From: Lachnospiraceae bacterium
GTDB lineage: Bacteria > Bacillota > Clostridia > Lachnospirales > Lachnospiraceae
Assembly: GCA_014804185.1 (NCBI GenBank)
Contig: JAAVAG010000002.1
Coordinates: 1 to 16,290, forward strand
Length of the DNA: 16,290 bases
Reading direction: 5' to 3'
A program made the position numbers and the translations under genes. Shown here piece by piece: positions 1 through 7,210 of the stretch. The notes under the pieces are model-generated. The model was not told the origin of the DNA. It saw only the letters and a list, made by a program, of their open reading frames with translations, and made no database searches. Each line of letters starts with the position of its first letter. Within the stretch, counting starts at the first letter, position 1.

Positions 1-1
1 T

Positions 2-895
2 ATGGATGAGATTGAACGGGTGATAAACTGGTATTCCCCGATCCGGGAAACTTATGAGCTTGCCATGCAAAGCGTTACCGTAAACGGGCAGGAATATGAG
101 GCAAATGTGCTGAATGATATTGAATGGTTTCATTTGATGGAAGGAGAGCTGCCGGATGGAGGGAGCATCCTGATCACGGAAACCGTCGCAAATGAGCTGG
201 AACTTGGCATTGGGGATACGGTCTGCGTGGCGGCGAACGGACGGGCGGAGGAGTATGGCATCTCCGGTATTTATCAATGTGCCAACGGAATGGGCAGCAA
301 TATCGGAATGAGCATGGAGGGGTATTCCAAAATCGGCGATATTACCGGATTTATCTGGTGTTACCACTATGTTTTGGAAGATGGTGCCATGCGGGATTAC
401 GCGATGAATTATCTGCAGAAGAATTACCGTGGGATCGATGTACATACCAACAGTTGGTCAGGGTTAGATGGTATCGTTGCCATGATGCATGGACTGATCG
501 GTGTAATCTATCTGGTGGCGGCGTTTTTTATTTTGATTTCTGTAGCTCTTTCCACAGGGAAACTTCTGACTTATGAGGCTGGTACGATGGCTGTCTATAA
601 GAGTATGGGACTATCGACAAAGAAACTCAGGCGTTCCTTTGCATTCCGGTTTCTGATCGTTTCTGTTGCGGGTACGGTATGCGGGCTTTTGGTCTCTGCT
701 GTTGCGGCAGACGGGGCAGTAAGCATGATTCTTAAGAATTTTGGGATAGGTCAGTTCCGTTCGGGATTCAGTATTCTTGGGAATATCCTCCCGCTTTTTA
801 TCCTGCCGACACTGTTTTACATTTTTGCATGGGCTTTCTCCGCGAAAATAAAGCAGGTAAGCATAATAAATCTGATCAATGAAAATGAGACTTAA
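2..895 (+). CDS. ABC transporter permease, FtsX/MacB-like, C-terminal part (5' truncated)
   Basis: The open frame enters from the left edge, so the ATG at base 2 is probably internal and the true start lies outside. The visible 297 residues hold an extracytoplasmic segment (about 1-155), then three hydrophobic helices at about 163-185, 215-236 and 257-280. Between the first two helices is a cytoplasmic loop (YKSMGLSTKKLRRSF) of the kind that FtsX-like permeases carry after a membrane helix. Large soluble domain followed by three closely packed helices is the C-terminal half of the MacB/FtsX permease topology. Such proteins work with an ABC ATPase, usually to move peptides, antibiotics or lipoproteins, or to transmit an envelope signal. 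The ATPase partner is not in the window. The stop is 66 bases before the lipoprotein start, so co-transcription is possible. Substrate unknown. Confidence 0.8.
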   Translation: MDEIERVINWYSPIRETYELAMQSVTVNGQEYEANVLNDIEWFHLMEGELPDGGSILITETVANELELGIGDTVCVAANGRAEEYGISGIYQCANGMGSNIGMSMEGYSKIGDITGFIWCYHYVLEDGAMRDYAMNYLQKNYRGIDVHTNSWSGLDGIVAMMHGLIGVIYLVAAFFILISVALSTGKLLTYEAGTMAVYKSMGLSTKKLRRSFAFRFLIVSVAGTVCGLLVSAVAADGAVSMILKNFGIGQFRSGFSILGNILPLFILPTLFYIFAWAFSAKIKQVSIINLINENET

Positions 896-961
896 GTCCG
901 GACAAAGGTGGAAACACCATGAAATTGTACTGGGCGGCAAAGGGAAAGGAGACATATGGAT

Positions 962-1588
962 ATGAAAAAAATGACAATGAGGGTTTTGGCTTTACTATTG
1001 GTGTGCAGCGCAGTATTGCTTTCCGGCTGTGGCGGCACGGCAGAAGATCCGGGTAAGCCTCCTGCGGAGGTGATAAATCCGAAACAGTCCTCTGAGGATG
1101 CGAATTTGGACAGCGATCCCTCTGAAGAATCAGATGCCGGAGATGCAGACGATGGCGGCGAAGTTCTGGAGAACGCAATATCAGTACGCATTGGACGTGA
1201 TGGGACGAAAGAGTGGAACGTCAACATGTATAACAACGATGCAGCCATGACTATGCTGAATTATCTTTCCGGCAGTGCACTGTTATTCCCTGCTTATACC
1301 TATGAGGAAGAAGAGGGGTTTGTGGCGCAGAGCGTCCGGGGAAATTACACCAGAGATGACGAACAGACCATAGCTGATGTAAAGACCGGAGAATTGTATC
1401 TGTTCAGCGGCGGGCAGCTCCGTTTTTACTTTAAGGATATGGAAGGGGTAAATATTACGGCAACGCCTGTGGGGTACTATACGGATATAGAGGGCCTGAC
1501 AGAGGCTGTCCAGGAGGCCTACGAGTCAAACCTTGAGGATGTATGGGGCGTAGATGTGTATTTTTGGATTACAAAGACCTTGAAATAA
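962..1588 (+). CDS. Lipoprotein with cyclophilin-like domain
   Basis: A secreted, membrane-anchored lipoprotein. The N-terminus has Lys residues, a hydrophobic stretch and the lipobox LLSGC with the lipidated Cys at residue 23, followed by an acidic, low-complexity linker (about 25-75, rich in Asp, Glu and Ser). The remaining ~130 residues (from about ISVRIGRDG to the end) resemble the cyclophilin-like fold family often annotated as 'cyclophilin-like fold protein': a short strand, a helix around NNDAAMTMLNYL, a hydrophobic turn, then GELYLFSGGQLRFYFKD. That family lacks demonstrated prolyl isomerase activity as far as I know. Two starts are possible: ATG 956 (4 bases from AAAGGAG at 945-951) and ATG 962 (10 bases from it, encoding MKKM); I prefer 962. 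It lies 32 bases before the AKR gene, so they are probably co-transcribed. The role in the redox cluster is unknown. Confidence 0.75.
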   Translation: MKKMTMRVLALLLVCSAVLLSGCGGTAEDPGKPPAEVINPKQSSEDANLDSDPSEESDAGDADDGGEVLENAISVRIGRDGTKEWNVNMYNNDAAMTMLNYLSGSALLFPAYTYEEEEGFVAQSVRGNYTRDDEQTIADVKTGELYLFSGGQLRFYFKDMEGVNITATPVGYYTDIEGLTEAVQEAYESNLEDVWGVDVYFWITKTLK

Positions 1589-1620
1589 ACAATAAGGTTA
1601 ATAATTGGAGGGATAACAAC

Positions 1621-2742
1621 ATGAAAAAACTTGGTTTTGGTTTAATGCGTATGCCGGTACTGGACAAAACAAATGCCGTCGACGTAGATATCGAGCAGGT
1701 TAAAAAGATGGTGGATTTGTTTATGGAAAAAGGATTTACCTATTTTGATACTGCTTTGATGTATAATGCCTTTGCCAGCGAGGGAGTAGCAAAGACTGCA
1801 CTGGTTGACCGTTATCCAAGGGACAGTTTTACGCTTGCAACAAAGCTCCACGCTGCTTTTTTCAATTCCCTGGAAGATCGGGATAAAGTCTTTCGTTCAC
1901 AGCTTGAGAAAACCGGCGCCGGATATTTTGATTATTACCTGCTGCACGGCATCGAGAGTTCCATGCTGCCGAAATACGAAAAATTCGACTGTTTTAATTG
2001 GCTTTTAGAAAAGAAAGCACAGGGACTTGTGAAGCATGCCGGATTTTCTTACCACGATTCCGCAAAATTACTTGACGAGATACTTACGAAACATCCTGAA
2101 ATGGAATTTGTCCAGCTGCAGATCAACTATCTGGATTGGGAGAGCGAATGGGTGCAGTCCCGCGCATGCTATGAGGTTGCTGTAAAACACGGCAAACCTG
2201 TCATTGTTATGGAACCTGTCAAAGGCGGTACACTGGCGCGTGTTCCCGAAGAGGCTGAAAAATTGTTCAAGGATCATGAGGCAGATATGTCTGTGCCGAG
2301 TTGGGCAATCCGTTTTGCGGCATCCCTTGATCATGTAATGGTAGTACTCTCCGGAATGTCGAACATTGGGCAGATGGAGGACAACATTAGTTATATGGAA
2401 AATTTCAGGCCTCTTACAGATGAGGAAATGTCGCTTTGTTACAAGGCAGCAGATATCATTAACGGGCAGATCGCCATACCTTGTACCGGATGTTCATATT
2501 GTACCGAGGGTTGTCCAAAGAAGATTGCCATTCCACAGTATTTCTCATTGTACAATGAGGATATGCGGGAACATCTTGAGGAGAAAGACTGGACGGTCAA
2601 CTTCACAAATTACGATATTTTGGCAGAGAAGTTTGGTAGGGCGAAAGACTGTATTGGATGCAGCCAGTGTGAGCGGGTATGTCCGCAGCATTTGCCTATT
2701 ATAGAAAGTCTGAAAGAAGTTTCCGCACATTTTGACCATTGA
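1621..2742 (+). CDS. Aldo/keto reductase with C-terminal 2x[4Fe-4S] ferredoxin domain
   Basis: A 373-residue fusion of an AKR TIM barrel (about 1-280) and a ferredoxin-like tail. The AKR catalytic tetrad is intact: Asp43 (YFDTA), Tyr48, Lys75 (ATKL) and His109 (LLHG). The tail has two cluster motifs, C288-X2-C291-X2-C294-X3-C298P and C344-X2-C347-X2-C350-X3-C354P. This architecture is common in anaerobic Firmicutes and archaea, where it is annotated 'predicted oxidoreductase of the aldo/keto reductase family'; physiological substrates are mostly undefined. It would act in the cytoplasm, reducing a carbonyl with NAD(P)H or linking that reaction to a one-electron carrier through its clusters. 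The start at 1621 is chosen because GGAGGG lies at 1607-1612 and the barrel begins right there; the frame is open further upstream (GTG/ATG at 1543) but that would overlap the lipoprotein gene. Next gene is a flavoprotein 46 bases downstream. Confidence 0.88.
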   Translation: MKKLGFGLMRMPVLDKTNAVDVDIEQVKKMVDLFMEKGFTYFDTALMYNAFASEGVAKTALVDRYPRDSFTLATKLHAAFFNSLEDRDKVFRSQLEKTGAGYFDYYLLHGIESSMLPKYEKFDCFNWLLEKKAQGLVKHAGFSYHDSAKLLDEILTKHPEMEFVQLQINYLDWESEWVQSRACYEVAVKHGKPVIVMEPVKGGTLARVPEEAEKLFKDHEADMSVPSWAIRFAASLDHVMVVLSGMSNIGQMEDNISYMENFRPLTDEEMSLCYKAADIINGQIAIPCTGCSYCTEGCPKKIAIPQYFSLYNEDMREHLEEKDWTVNFTNYDILAEKFGRAKDCIGCSQCERVCPQHLPIIESLKEVSAHFDH

Positions 2743-2788
2743 TTCAACTAAAGGGCTTTTTGTAATTAGAAAGCAGACAGGAGGAAGC

Positions 2789-3310
2789 ATGAACATTTTA
2801 GTATTGAACGGAAGTCCGCGTCCTGGCGGAAATACAGCGGCAATGGTAGAGGCATTCGTTGAAGGAGCCAGTGAAAACGGCCACAATATTACAGTGGTGC
2901 CGGTATGTCAAAGAAAGATTGCCGGGTGCCTTGCATGTGAGTATTGTCATACCAAGGGTGAGGGCAAATGTGTGCAGCAGGATGATATGCAGGAGATTTA
3001 TCCGATTTTAGAGGAAGCGGAGATGATTGTCCTTGCCTCGCCTGTTTATTATCACAGCTTTACAGGGCAGCTTCAATGTGCTGTTAATCGAATTTATGCA
3101 CTGGATAAGCCGAAAAATCTGAAAAAAGCGGCGCTGATTCTCAGTTCCGGAAGTGACCATGTATACAGCGGCGCAATTTATGAATATCAGAATTCCTTTT
3201 TGAACTATCTGAATTTAGAGGATATGGGAATCTATTCAGCGTTCGGAAAGCAGAACATATCCGAAGAAAAATTGAATGAACTGAGAGAATTCGGGCGGAG
3301 CCTGAAATAG
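2789..3310 (+). CDS. NADPH-dependent FMN reductase-like / iron-sulfur flavoprotein-type protein
   Basis: A 173-residue flavodoxin-fold protein. It starts MNILVLNGSPRPGGNT, the FMN-phosphate loop of the NADPH-dependent FMN reductase family, and has a later loop ASPVYYHSFTGQL typical of the same family. A compact cysteine cluster sits at C47-X2-C50-X2-C53-X7-C61. The archaeal iron-sulfur flavoprotein Isf binds a [4Fe-4S] cluster with C-X2-C-X2-C-X5-7-C in the same place after the first helix, so cluster binding is likely but not shown. It probably passes electrons between reduced ferredoxin or NAD(P)H and an acceptor in the cytoplasm. The start at 2789 follows AGGAGG at 2779-2784; a longer open frame upstream overlaps the AKR stop and is less likely. 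It sits between two AKR-ferredoxin genes, which suggests an electron-transfer partnership. Confidence 0.83.
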   Translation: MNILVLNGSPRPGGNTAAMVEAFVEGASENGHNITVVPVCQRKIAGCLACEYCHTKGEGKCVQQDDMQEIYPILEEAEMIVLASPVYYHSFTGQLQCAVNRIYALDKPKNLKKAALILSSGSDHVYSGAIYEYQNSFLNYLNLEDMGIYSAFGKQNISEEKLNELREFGRSLK

Positions 3311-3459
3311 AACTATAAAAAGCGGGGATACTCAAGTGTGAACAGACCGTACTGATCCACTATATAGATGAATGTGTGTGGAAGCATGCTGCTCAGCGGC
3401 AGGTTCCCCTGCTTATGGTATATGATGATATACAGGCACCAAGGATAAGGAGAGACATT

Positions 3460-4569
3460 ATGGAATATCGTACTTTACCACATGGTGGAGAAAAAATCAG
3501 TGTAATAGGTCTTGGCAGCGGCAGTATTACCGGAACAGAGCAGGAGATGGTTGATGTGATCGATGCCGCGATTCAGAGTGGAATCAATTATTTTGACATG
3601 GCTCCCTCTGAGCAGGCCCCGTTTTTTGCTTATGCAACGGCATCTGACGGACGCAGGGAAGAAGTCATCACCCAAATGCATTTCGGAGCAGTTTATAATA
3701 GAGGCAAATATGGCTGGACACGGAACCTGGATGAAATCAAAGTTCAGTTTGAATGGGAACTGAAGCTGCTGGATACAAAATATACAGATATTGGCTTTAT
3801 TCACTGTGTTGATGATATGGATGATTTAAAAATCGTGATGAATGGCGGCCTGTGGGACTATATGAAATCACTAAAGGCAGAAAGTAAAATCAAACATCTT
3901 GGATTTTCCTCCCATGACCCGGGCATTGCAAGGAGGATTCTCGAAACGGGGCTGGTGGATATGTTTATGTTCAGCATAAATCCCGCTTATGATTATCAGA
4001 AAGGGACCTACGGGATTGGAGAAGCTGCGGAACGGGCGGCTTTGTATCGGGACTGTGAATGCATGGGAATCGGAATATCAGTTATGAAGCCGTTTGCCGG
4101 AGGGCAGCTTCTGGATGCAAAAACATCCCTGTTCAAGCGTGCGCTGACGCATGCACAATGTATTCAGTATGCGCTTGATCGCCCTGCGGTGATGACTGTT
4201 TTACCGGGGATCCGCAATATGGCGGATTTACATACGGTGCTGGAATATGTAACAGCTACACCGGAAGAAAAGGACTATTCGCTGATTGGTGAATTTACAC
4301 CGCAGGATGCAGATGGTATCTGCGTTTATTGCAACCACTGTCAGCCCTGCCCGATGGGTTTGGATGTGGGACTTATCAATAAATATTACGATCTGGCTCT
4401 TGCCGGGGATGAAATGGCAAAAGGACACTATCAAAAGTTACCTGTTCATGCAGATGCCTGTGTACAATGCGGACATTGTGAAAGCCGCTGTCCTTTTCAT
4501 GTAAAGCAGGAGAGCAGAATGAAAGAAATAAACTTGTATTTTTCGGAATTTACAAAGACATGTGAATAA
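3460..4569 (+). CDS. Diverged aldo/keto reductase-like protein with ferredoxin-type C-terminus
   Basis: A 369-residue AKR-like barrel plus Fe-S tail, parallel in layout to the gene at 1621 but clearly a different subfamily. The barrel is recognisable from VIGLGSGSITG, INYFDMA, HLGFSSHDP and SVMKPFAGGQLLDA. Asp46 and His115 (GFIHC) of the AKR tetrad are present, but the usual Tyr is absent from the segment after Asp46 (APSEQAPFF) and the usual Lys is Gln72 (VITQMH). The tail has C288-X2-C291-X2-C294-X2-C297P, one residue shorter than the classic spacing, and a normal C334-X2-C337-X2-C340-X3-C344P. I recall similar proteins with the same substitutions in other clostridia, so this is probably a family trait rather than decay. 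Start chosen at 3460 because AAGGAG is at 3447-3452; a GTG at 3376 is in frame but lacks a good site. Function unknown; conventional carbonyl reduction is doubtful. Confidence 0.85.
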   Translation: MEYRTLPHGGEKISVIGLGSGSITGTEQEMVDVIDAAIQSGINYFDMAPSEQAPFFAYATASDGRREEVITQMHFGAVYNRGKYGWTRNLDEIKVQFEWELKLLDTKYTDIGFIHCVDDMDDLKIVMNGGLWDYMKSLKAESKIKHLGFSSHDPGIARRILETGLVDMFMFSINPAYDYQKGTYGIGEAAERAALYRDCECMGIGISVMKPFAGGQLLDAKTSLFKRALTHAQCIQYALDRPAVMTVLPGIRNMADLHTVLEYVTATPEEKDYSLIGEFTPQDADGICVYCNHCQPCPMGLDVGLINKYYDLALAGDEMAKGHYQKLPVHADACVQCGHCESRCPFHVKQESRMKEINLYFSEFTKTCE

Positions 4570-4581
4570 AGGAAAGGCACG

Positions 4582-4618
4582 GAAAAAGGTTCACCGGAAT
4601 GTATGGTGAACCTTTTTC
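4582..4618. terminator. Bidirectional intrinsic terminator
   Basis: A perfect 14-bp inverted repeat: arm 4582-4595 (GAAAAAGGTTCACC), 9-base loop 4596-4604, arm 4605-4618 (GGTGAACCTTTTTC). The stem ends in A-run/T-run, so it gives a G/C hairpin followed by a U-tract when read from either side. It lies between the stop of the AKR-like gene (4569) and the stop of the convergent Sel1-repeat gene (4638), and would serve both. Confidence 0.9.
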
Positions 4619-4637
4619 AGAATAATTGGATTTACGG

Positions 4638-5966
4638 TCAGCCCTCGCGTCTTTTCCATTTTCCCAACAGAGTTTTCTTATAACGTCCCAGAGCGTCAGC
4701 GGCCCCGTCGATTTTTTTGTCAGCAGCTTTTTGATAGCAGGATACGGCCATAGATATATTTTCGGGAACACCTATCGCCTGGTCGTACATGTCGCCCAAA
4801 AACATCCATGCCTGGCCGTTTCCGGCCTGTGCAGCCTCCTCCAGGAGACGTTTTCCGCGGACAATATCGGCGTAAATGCCCTTGCCATAGAGACAGCAGT
4901 AACCCATCAGCTCCTTGGGGTAATCCTGCCGTTCTTTTATAAGACCGTTCATCATGCGGACAGCCATCTCATAGTCTGGCTGGGTTCCACGCCCCCAGAA
5001 GTAGCAATATGTGAGAAACCATTTGGCAGTCGGATGGCCGCCCCGGCAAGCCTCATCGAAGTGCTGGAAAGCTTTGGCATAATCTTTTGCGCAGCCCCAG
5101 CCATTATAATAGCAGCGGCCCGCGTTATAGCTGCCGTACGCTTCCCCGGCCTCCGCCGCCGAAAGAAAAAGCTGCAGCGCTCTTGTTTCGTCTTTCTGCA
5201 CGCCTCTGTCGCCATAAAGGTAAGCCACCCCCAGGTCAATGGTGCAGTCCATGATGCCGTCCCGGACGCCCCTCTCACACCAGCGGATCGCATCGTCATA
5301 GCGCTTTGCTTTCTGATATTCCAGAATAAAAGAATGGTAATAATCCCGCAGATCCACTTTGCCGTCCATGGTTTCCGCCCAGCGGAGCGCAGCATCCAGA
5401 TTTTTAATTACACCGTTTGTACCGTTTCGCACGCTGTTAAAAGCGTTCCGGAAAGCGGGGATACAGCCCTGTTCTGCTGAGCGGCGGAACCAGTTTAAAG
5501 CCTGGGCGGCATTTTCCCTTTCAAATTTTGCGAAATCTTCCTTTGACGGTTTCTGAAAATTAAGAAGCATATCGCCCCAGAAATAAAACAGTCCGATTGC
5601 GTACTGTGCCATGGGTTCTCCGTTTTCCGCCATGGCAAGAACACCGTCAAACGCATCTTTCAGCGTTCCGGTCATGGCATCTTTCACATCGCCTTTCAAA
5701 ATATCCATGCGGTCCGCACCCAGTACGCAGAGGTCACTGCCCAGTTCAATACCGCGTTTGGACAAATTTTTTGCTTTCTTCTCATCTTCTTTTACATTTC
5801 CGTCGCCCCAGCCGTAGCACCTGGCCAGAAAATAGAATGCATGAGGCTCCTCAGCTTTTACCGCTTTCTCCAAAAGCTGCACGCCTTCGGGAAATTTGGA
5901 CTGATCCGCCTGAAAATAAAGCAGACGGAGCGCTTTGCACAAAGTATCTGAATAGTAATGTTCCAT
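4638..5966 (-). CDS. Sel1-like repeat (tetratricopeptide-type) protein
   Basis: A 442-residue soluble protein without a signal peptide or membrane segment. It is built of Sel1-type alpha/alpha repeats, the clearest around residues 40-76 (AFYFLARCYGWGDG), 117-165 (AQYAIGLFYFWGD), 240-275 (DLGVAYLYGDRGVQKD), 277-311 (SYNAGRCYYNGWGCAKDY), 312-346 (FLTYCYFWGRGTQPDY), 350-382 (LMGYCCLYGKG) and 385-418 (AWMFLGDMYDQAIGV). The hallmark LGxxYxxGxGxxxDxxKA pattern recurs. Sel1 repeats form a superhelix that scaffolds protein-protein contacts; no enzymatic motif is visible, so the partner and pathway are unknown. The start is backed by AAGGAGG (complement of 5978-5984), 11 bases upstream. It is transcribed alone, converging on the redox cluster and diverging from the fructose operon. 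Confidence 0.85.
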   Translation of the reverse strand: MEHYYSDTLCKALRLLYFQADQSKFPEGVQLLEKAVKAEEPHAFYFLARCYGWGDGNVKEDEKKAKNLSKRGIELGSDLCVLGADRMDILKGDVKDAMTGTLKDAFDGVLAMAENGEPMAQYAIGLFYFWGDMLLNFQKPSKEDFAKFERENAAQALNWFRRSAEQGCIPAFRNAFNSVRNGTNGVIKNLDAALRWAETMDGKVDLRDYYHSFILEYQKAKRYDDAIRWCERGVRDGIMDCTIDLGVAYLYGDRGVQKDETRALQLFLSAAEAGEAYGSYNAGRCYYNGWGCAKDYAKAFQHFDEACRGGHPTAKWFLTYCYFWGRGTQPDYEMAVRMMNGLIKERQDYPKELMGYCCLYGKGIYADIVRGKRLLEEAAQAGNGQAWMFLGDMYDQAIGVPENISMAVSCYQKAADKKIDGAADALGRYKKTLLGKWKRREG

Positions 5967-6014
5967 TTCTTGTGATTCCTCCTTGTATCATCCAGTCTAT
6001 ATCTAAAAATATAC

Positions 6015-6043
6015 ATCATATGGTGAAAAAAGCAATCCATCAA
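6015..6043 (-). promoter_or_regulatory. Predicted sigma-A-type promoter for the Sel1-repeat gene
   Basis: Read on the - strand: TTGATG (6043-6038), 17-base spacer, TATGAT (6020-6015). The inferred start of transcription near 6008 gives a leader of about 40 bases. The -35 lies inside a perfect 12-bp palindrome CATCAATTGATG (6038-6049), a possible repressor site. Prediction from pattern only. Confidence 0.5.
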
Positions 6044-6049
6044 TTGATG

Positions 6050-6238
6050 AAATCTGTAAATCCGATTACTATTAAAACGTCTGCCCATAAAGATCAGGTA
6101 TAATTTATTGGTATTTGTGCATGATCAGTAATGACTGACGCAGGCACATGAAAAGCAAATCGGTCAAAAACGATTAACATCAACCAAAATTATGCAAAAT
6201 CAACAAAAAACAATTGCATACTTTGTGGATTAGATTGA
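6050..6238. other. Intergenic region between the divergent Sel1 and fructose-operon promoters
   Basis: An A/T-rich stretch without a credible gene. Visible structure: a TATAAT at 6099-6104 without a matching -35; ATCAACCAAAA (6179-6189) and ATCAACAAAAA (6199-6209), two near-identical 11-mers exactly 20 bp apart; and an inverted repeat TATGCAA (6191-6197) / TTGCATA (6214-6220). The ATCAA words are the reverse complement of the TTGAT words in the fru promoter repeats, so they may be distal operator sites for the same regulator. Confidence 0.45.
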
Positions 6239-6267
6239 TTGATTTTGACTGATTTTGATTGTATAAT
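6239..6267 (+). promoter_or_regulatory. Predicted promoter of the fructose PTS operon with DeoR-type direct repeats
   Basis: TTGATT (6239-6244), 17-base spacer, TATAAT (6262-6267); start of transcription near 6274, giving a leader of about 25 bases before fruK. The spacer holds a 10-bp direct repeat, TGATTTTGAC (6240-6249) and TGATTTTGAT (6250-6259), with further TTGATT words just upstream (from 6235). DeoR-family repressors commonly bind short direct repeats spaced by one helical turn, so the operon's own DeoR protein is the natural candidate. That binding is inferred. Confidence 0.68.
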
Positions 6268-6298
6268 ACAGATATAAAACGAAGAGGGAGGAAACGGG

Positions 6299-7210
6299 AT
6301 GATATACACAGTTACATTTAATCCGTCTTTGGACTACATCGTCTCAGTGGAGAACTTCAGGCTTGGACTTACAAACCGCACGTGCTCGGAATTGATGCTT
6401 CCGGGAGGAAAGGGACTGAATGTCTCCATGGTGCTGGGAAATCTGGGCATTGAGAGCACGGCGCTGGGCTTTGTCGCAGGTTTTACCGGAGAGGAGATCG
6501 TCCGGCGTGTGGAAGAGATGGGTGTCAGATCAGATTTTATCCAAGTGGAAGAGGGATATTCCAGGATCAATCTGAAGTTGAAATCCATTGAGGGGACGGA
6601 GATCAACGGATGCGGCCCGACCATCAGCGGCCCGCTTACCGACCGGCTGATGGCAAAACTGGACGTCCTGGAAAACGGGGATGTGCTAGTGCTGGCCGGC
6701 AGTATTCCCGGCTCTCTGCCGGATGATATCTACAGAAAGATCATGGAGAGGCTGAAAGGACGGGATGTGATGGTGGTGGTGGATGCCACCAGAGATCTGC
6801 TGGTCAACGTGCTGGAGTTTCGCCCTTTTTTGGTGAAACCCAATAACCATGAACTGGGTGAAATATTCGGTGTCGAATTAAAGACCAGAGAAGAAGTGGT
6901 TCCTTATGCACAAAAGCTGCGGGAGATGGGAGCGGTCAATGTGCTGGTGTCCATGGCCGGTCAGGGAGCCGTTCTGGCGGCAGGGGACGGAAGTGTGCAT
7001 GCCTCTCCGGCGCCGAAGGGAACTCTGGTGAACGGTGTGGGCGCGGGGGATTCCATGGTGGCCGGATTTCTGGCGGGCTGGATGGAAAAGAATGATTACA
7101 GACATGCGTTCCATATGGGACTTTCCGCCGGGAGTGCCAGTGCGTTTTCGGAATTGCTGGCCACCAAAGAAGAGGTTATGGAGGTATACCGCCAGGTGAC
7201 AGGCGGATGA
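6299..7210 (+). CDS. fruK: 1-phosphofructokinase
   Basis: Phosphorylates fructose-1-phosphate, the product of the fructose PTS, to fructose-1,6-bisphosphate with ATP, feeding glycolysis in the cytoplasm. The 303 residues have the length and features of the PfkB/ribokinase family: TFNPSLDYIV at the N-terminus, the substrate loop PGGKGLNV (35-42), LAGSIPGSLP (132-141), and the C-terminal ATP/anion-hole motif GVGAGDSMVAGF with the catalytic base Asp251. FruK rather than tagatose-6-phosphate kinase (LacC) is favoured because the next gene is a fructose-type EIIABC. The start follows GGGAGGA at 6286-6292. It is the first gene of the operon; the stop is 61 bases before the EIIABC start. Confidence 0.93.
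   Translation: MIYTVTFNPSLDYIVSVENFRLGLTNRTCSELMLPGGKGLNVSMVLGNLGIESTALGFVAGFTGEEIVRRVEEMGVRSDFIQVEEGYSRINLKLKSIEGTEINGCGPTISGPLTDRLMAKLDVLENGDVLVLAGSIPGSLPDDIYRKIMERLKGRDVMVVVDATRDLLVNVLEFRPFLVKPNNHELGEIFGVELKTREEVVPYAQKLREMGAVNVLVSMAGQGAVLAAGDGSVHASPAPKGTLVNGVGAGDSMVAGFLAGWMEKNDYRHAFHMGLSAGSASAFSELLATKEEVMEVYRQVTGG

Noticed and set aside
4626..5480. Open frame of 284 codons on the + strand opposite the Sel1-repeat gene
   Set aside because: The - strand has regular Sel1 repeats, a good ribosome site and a promoter; the + frame starts just downstream of the terminator without any of these.
6121..6180. CcpA-binding (cre) site upstream of fruK
   Set aside because: TGAAAAGCAAATCGGTCA near 6148-6165 has some resemblance but does not fit the TGNAANCGNTNNCA core, so it is not claimed.
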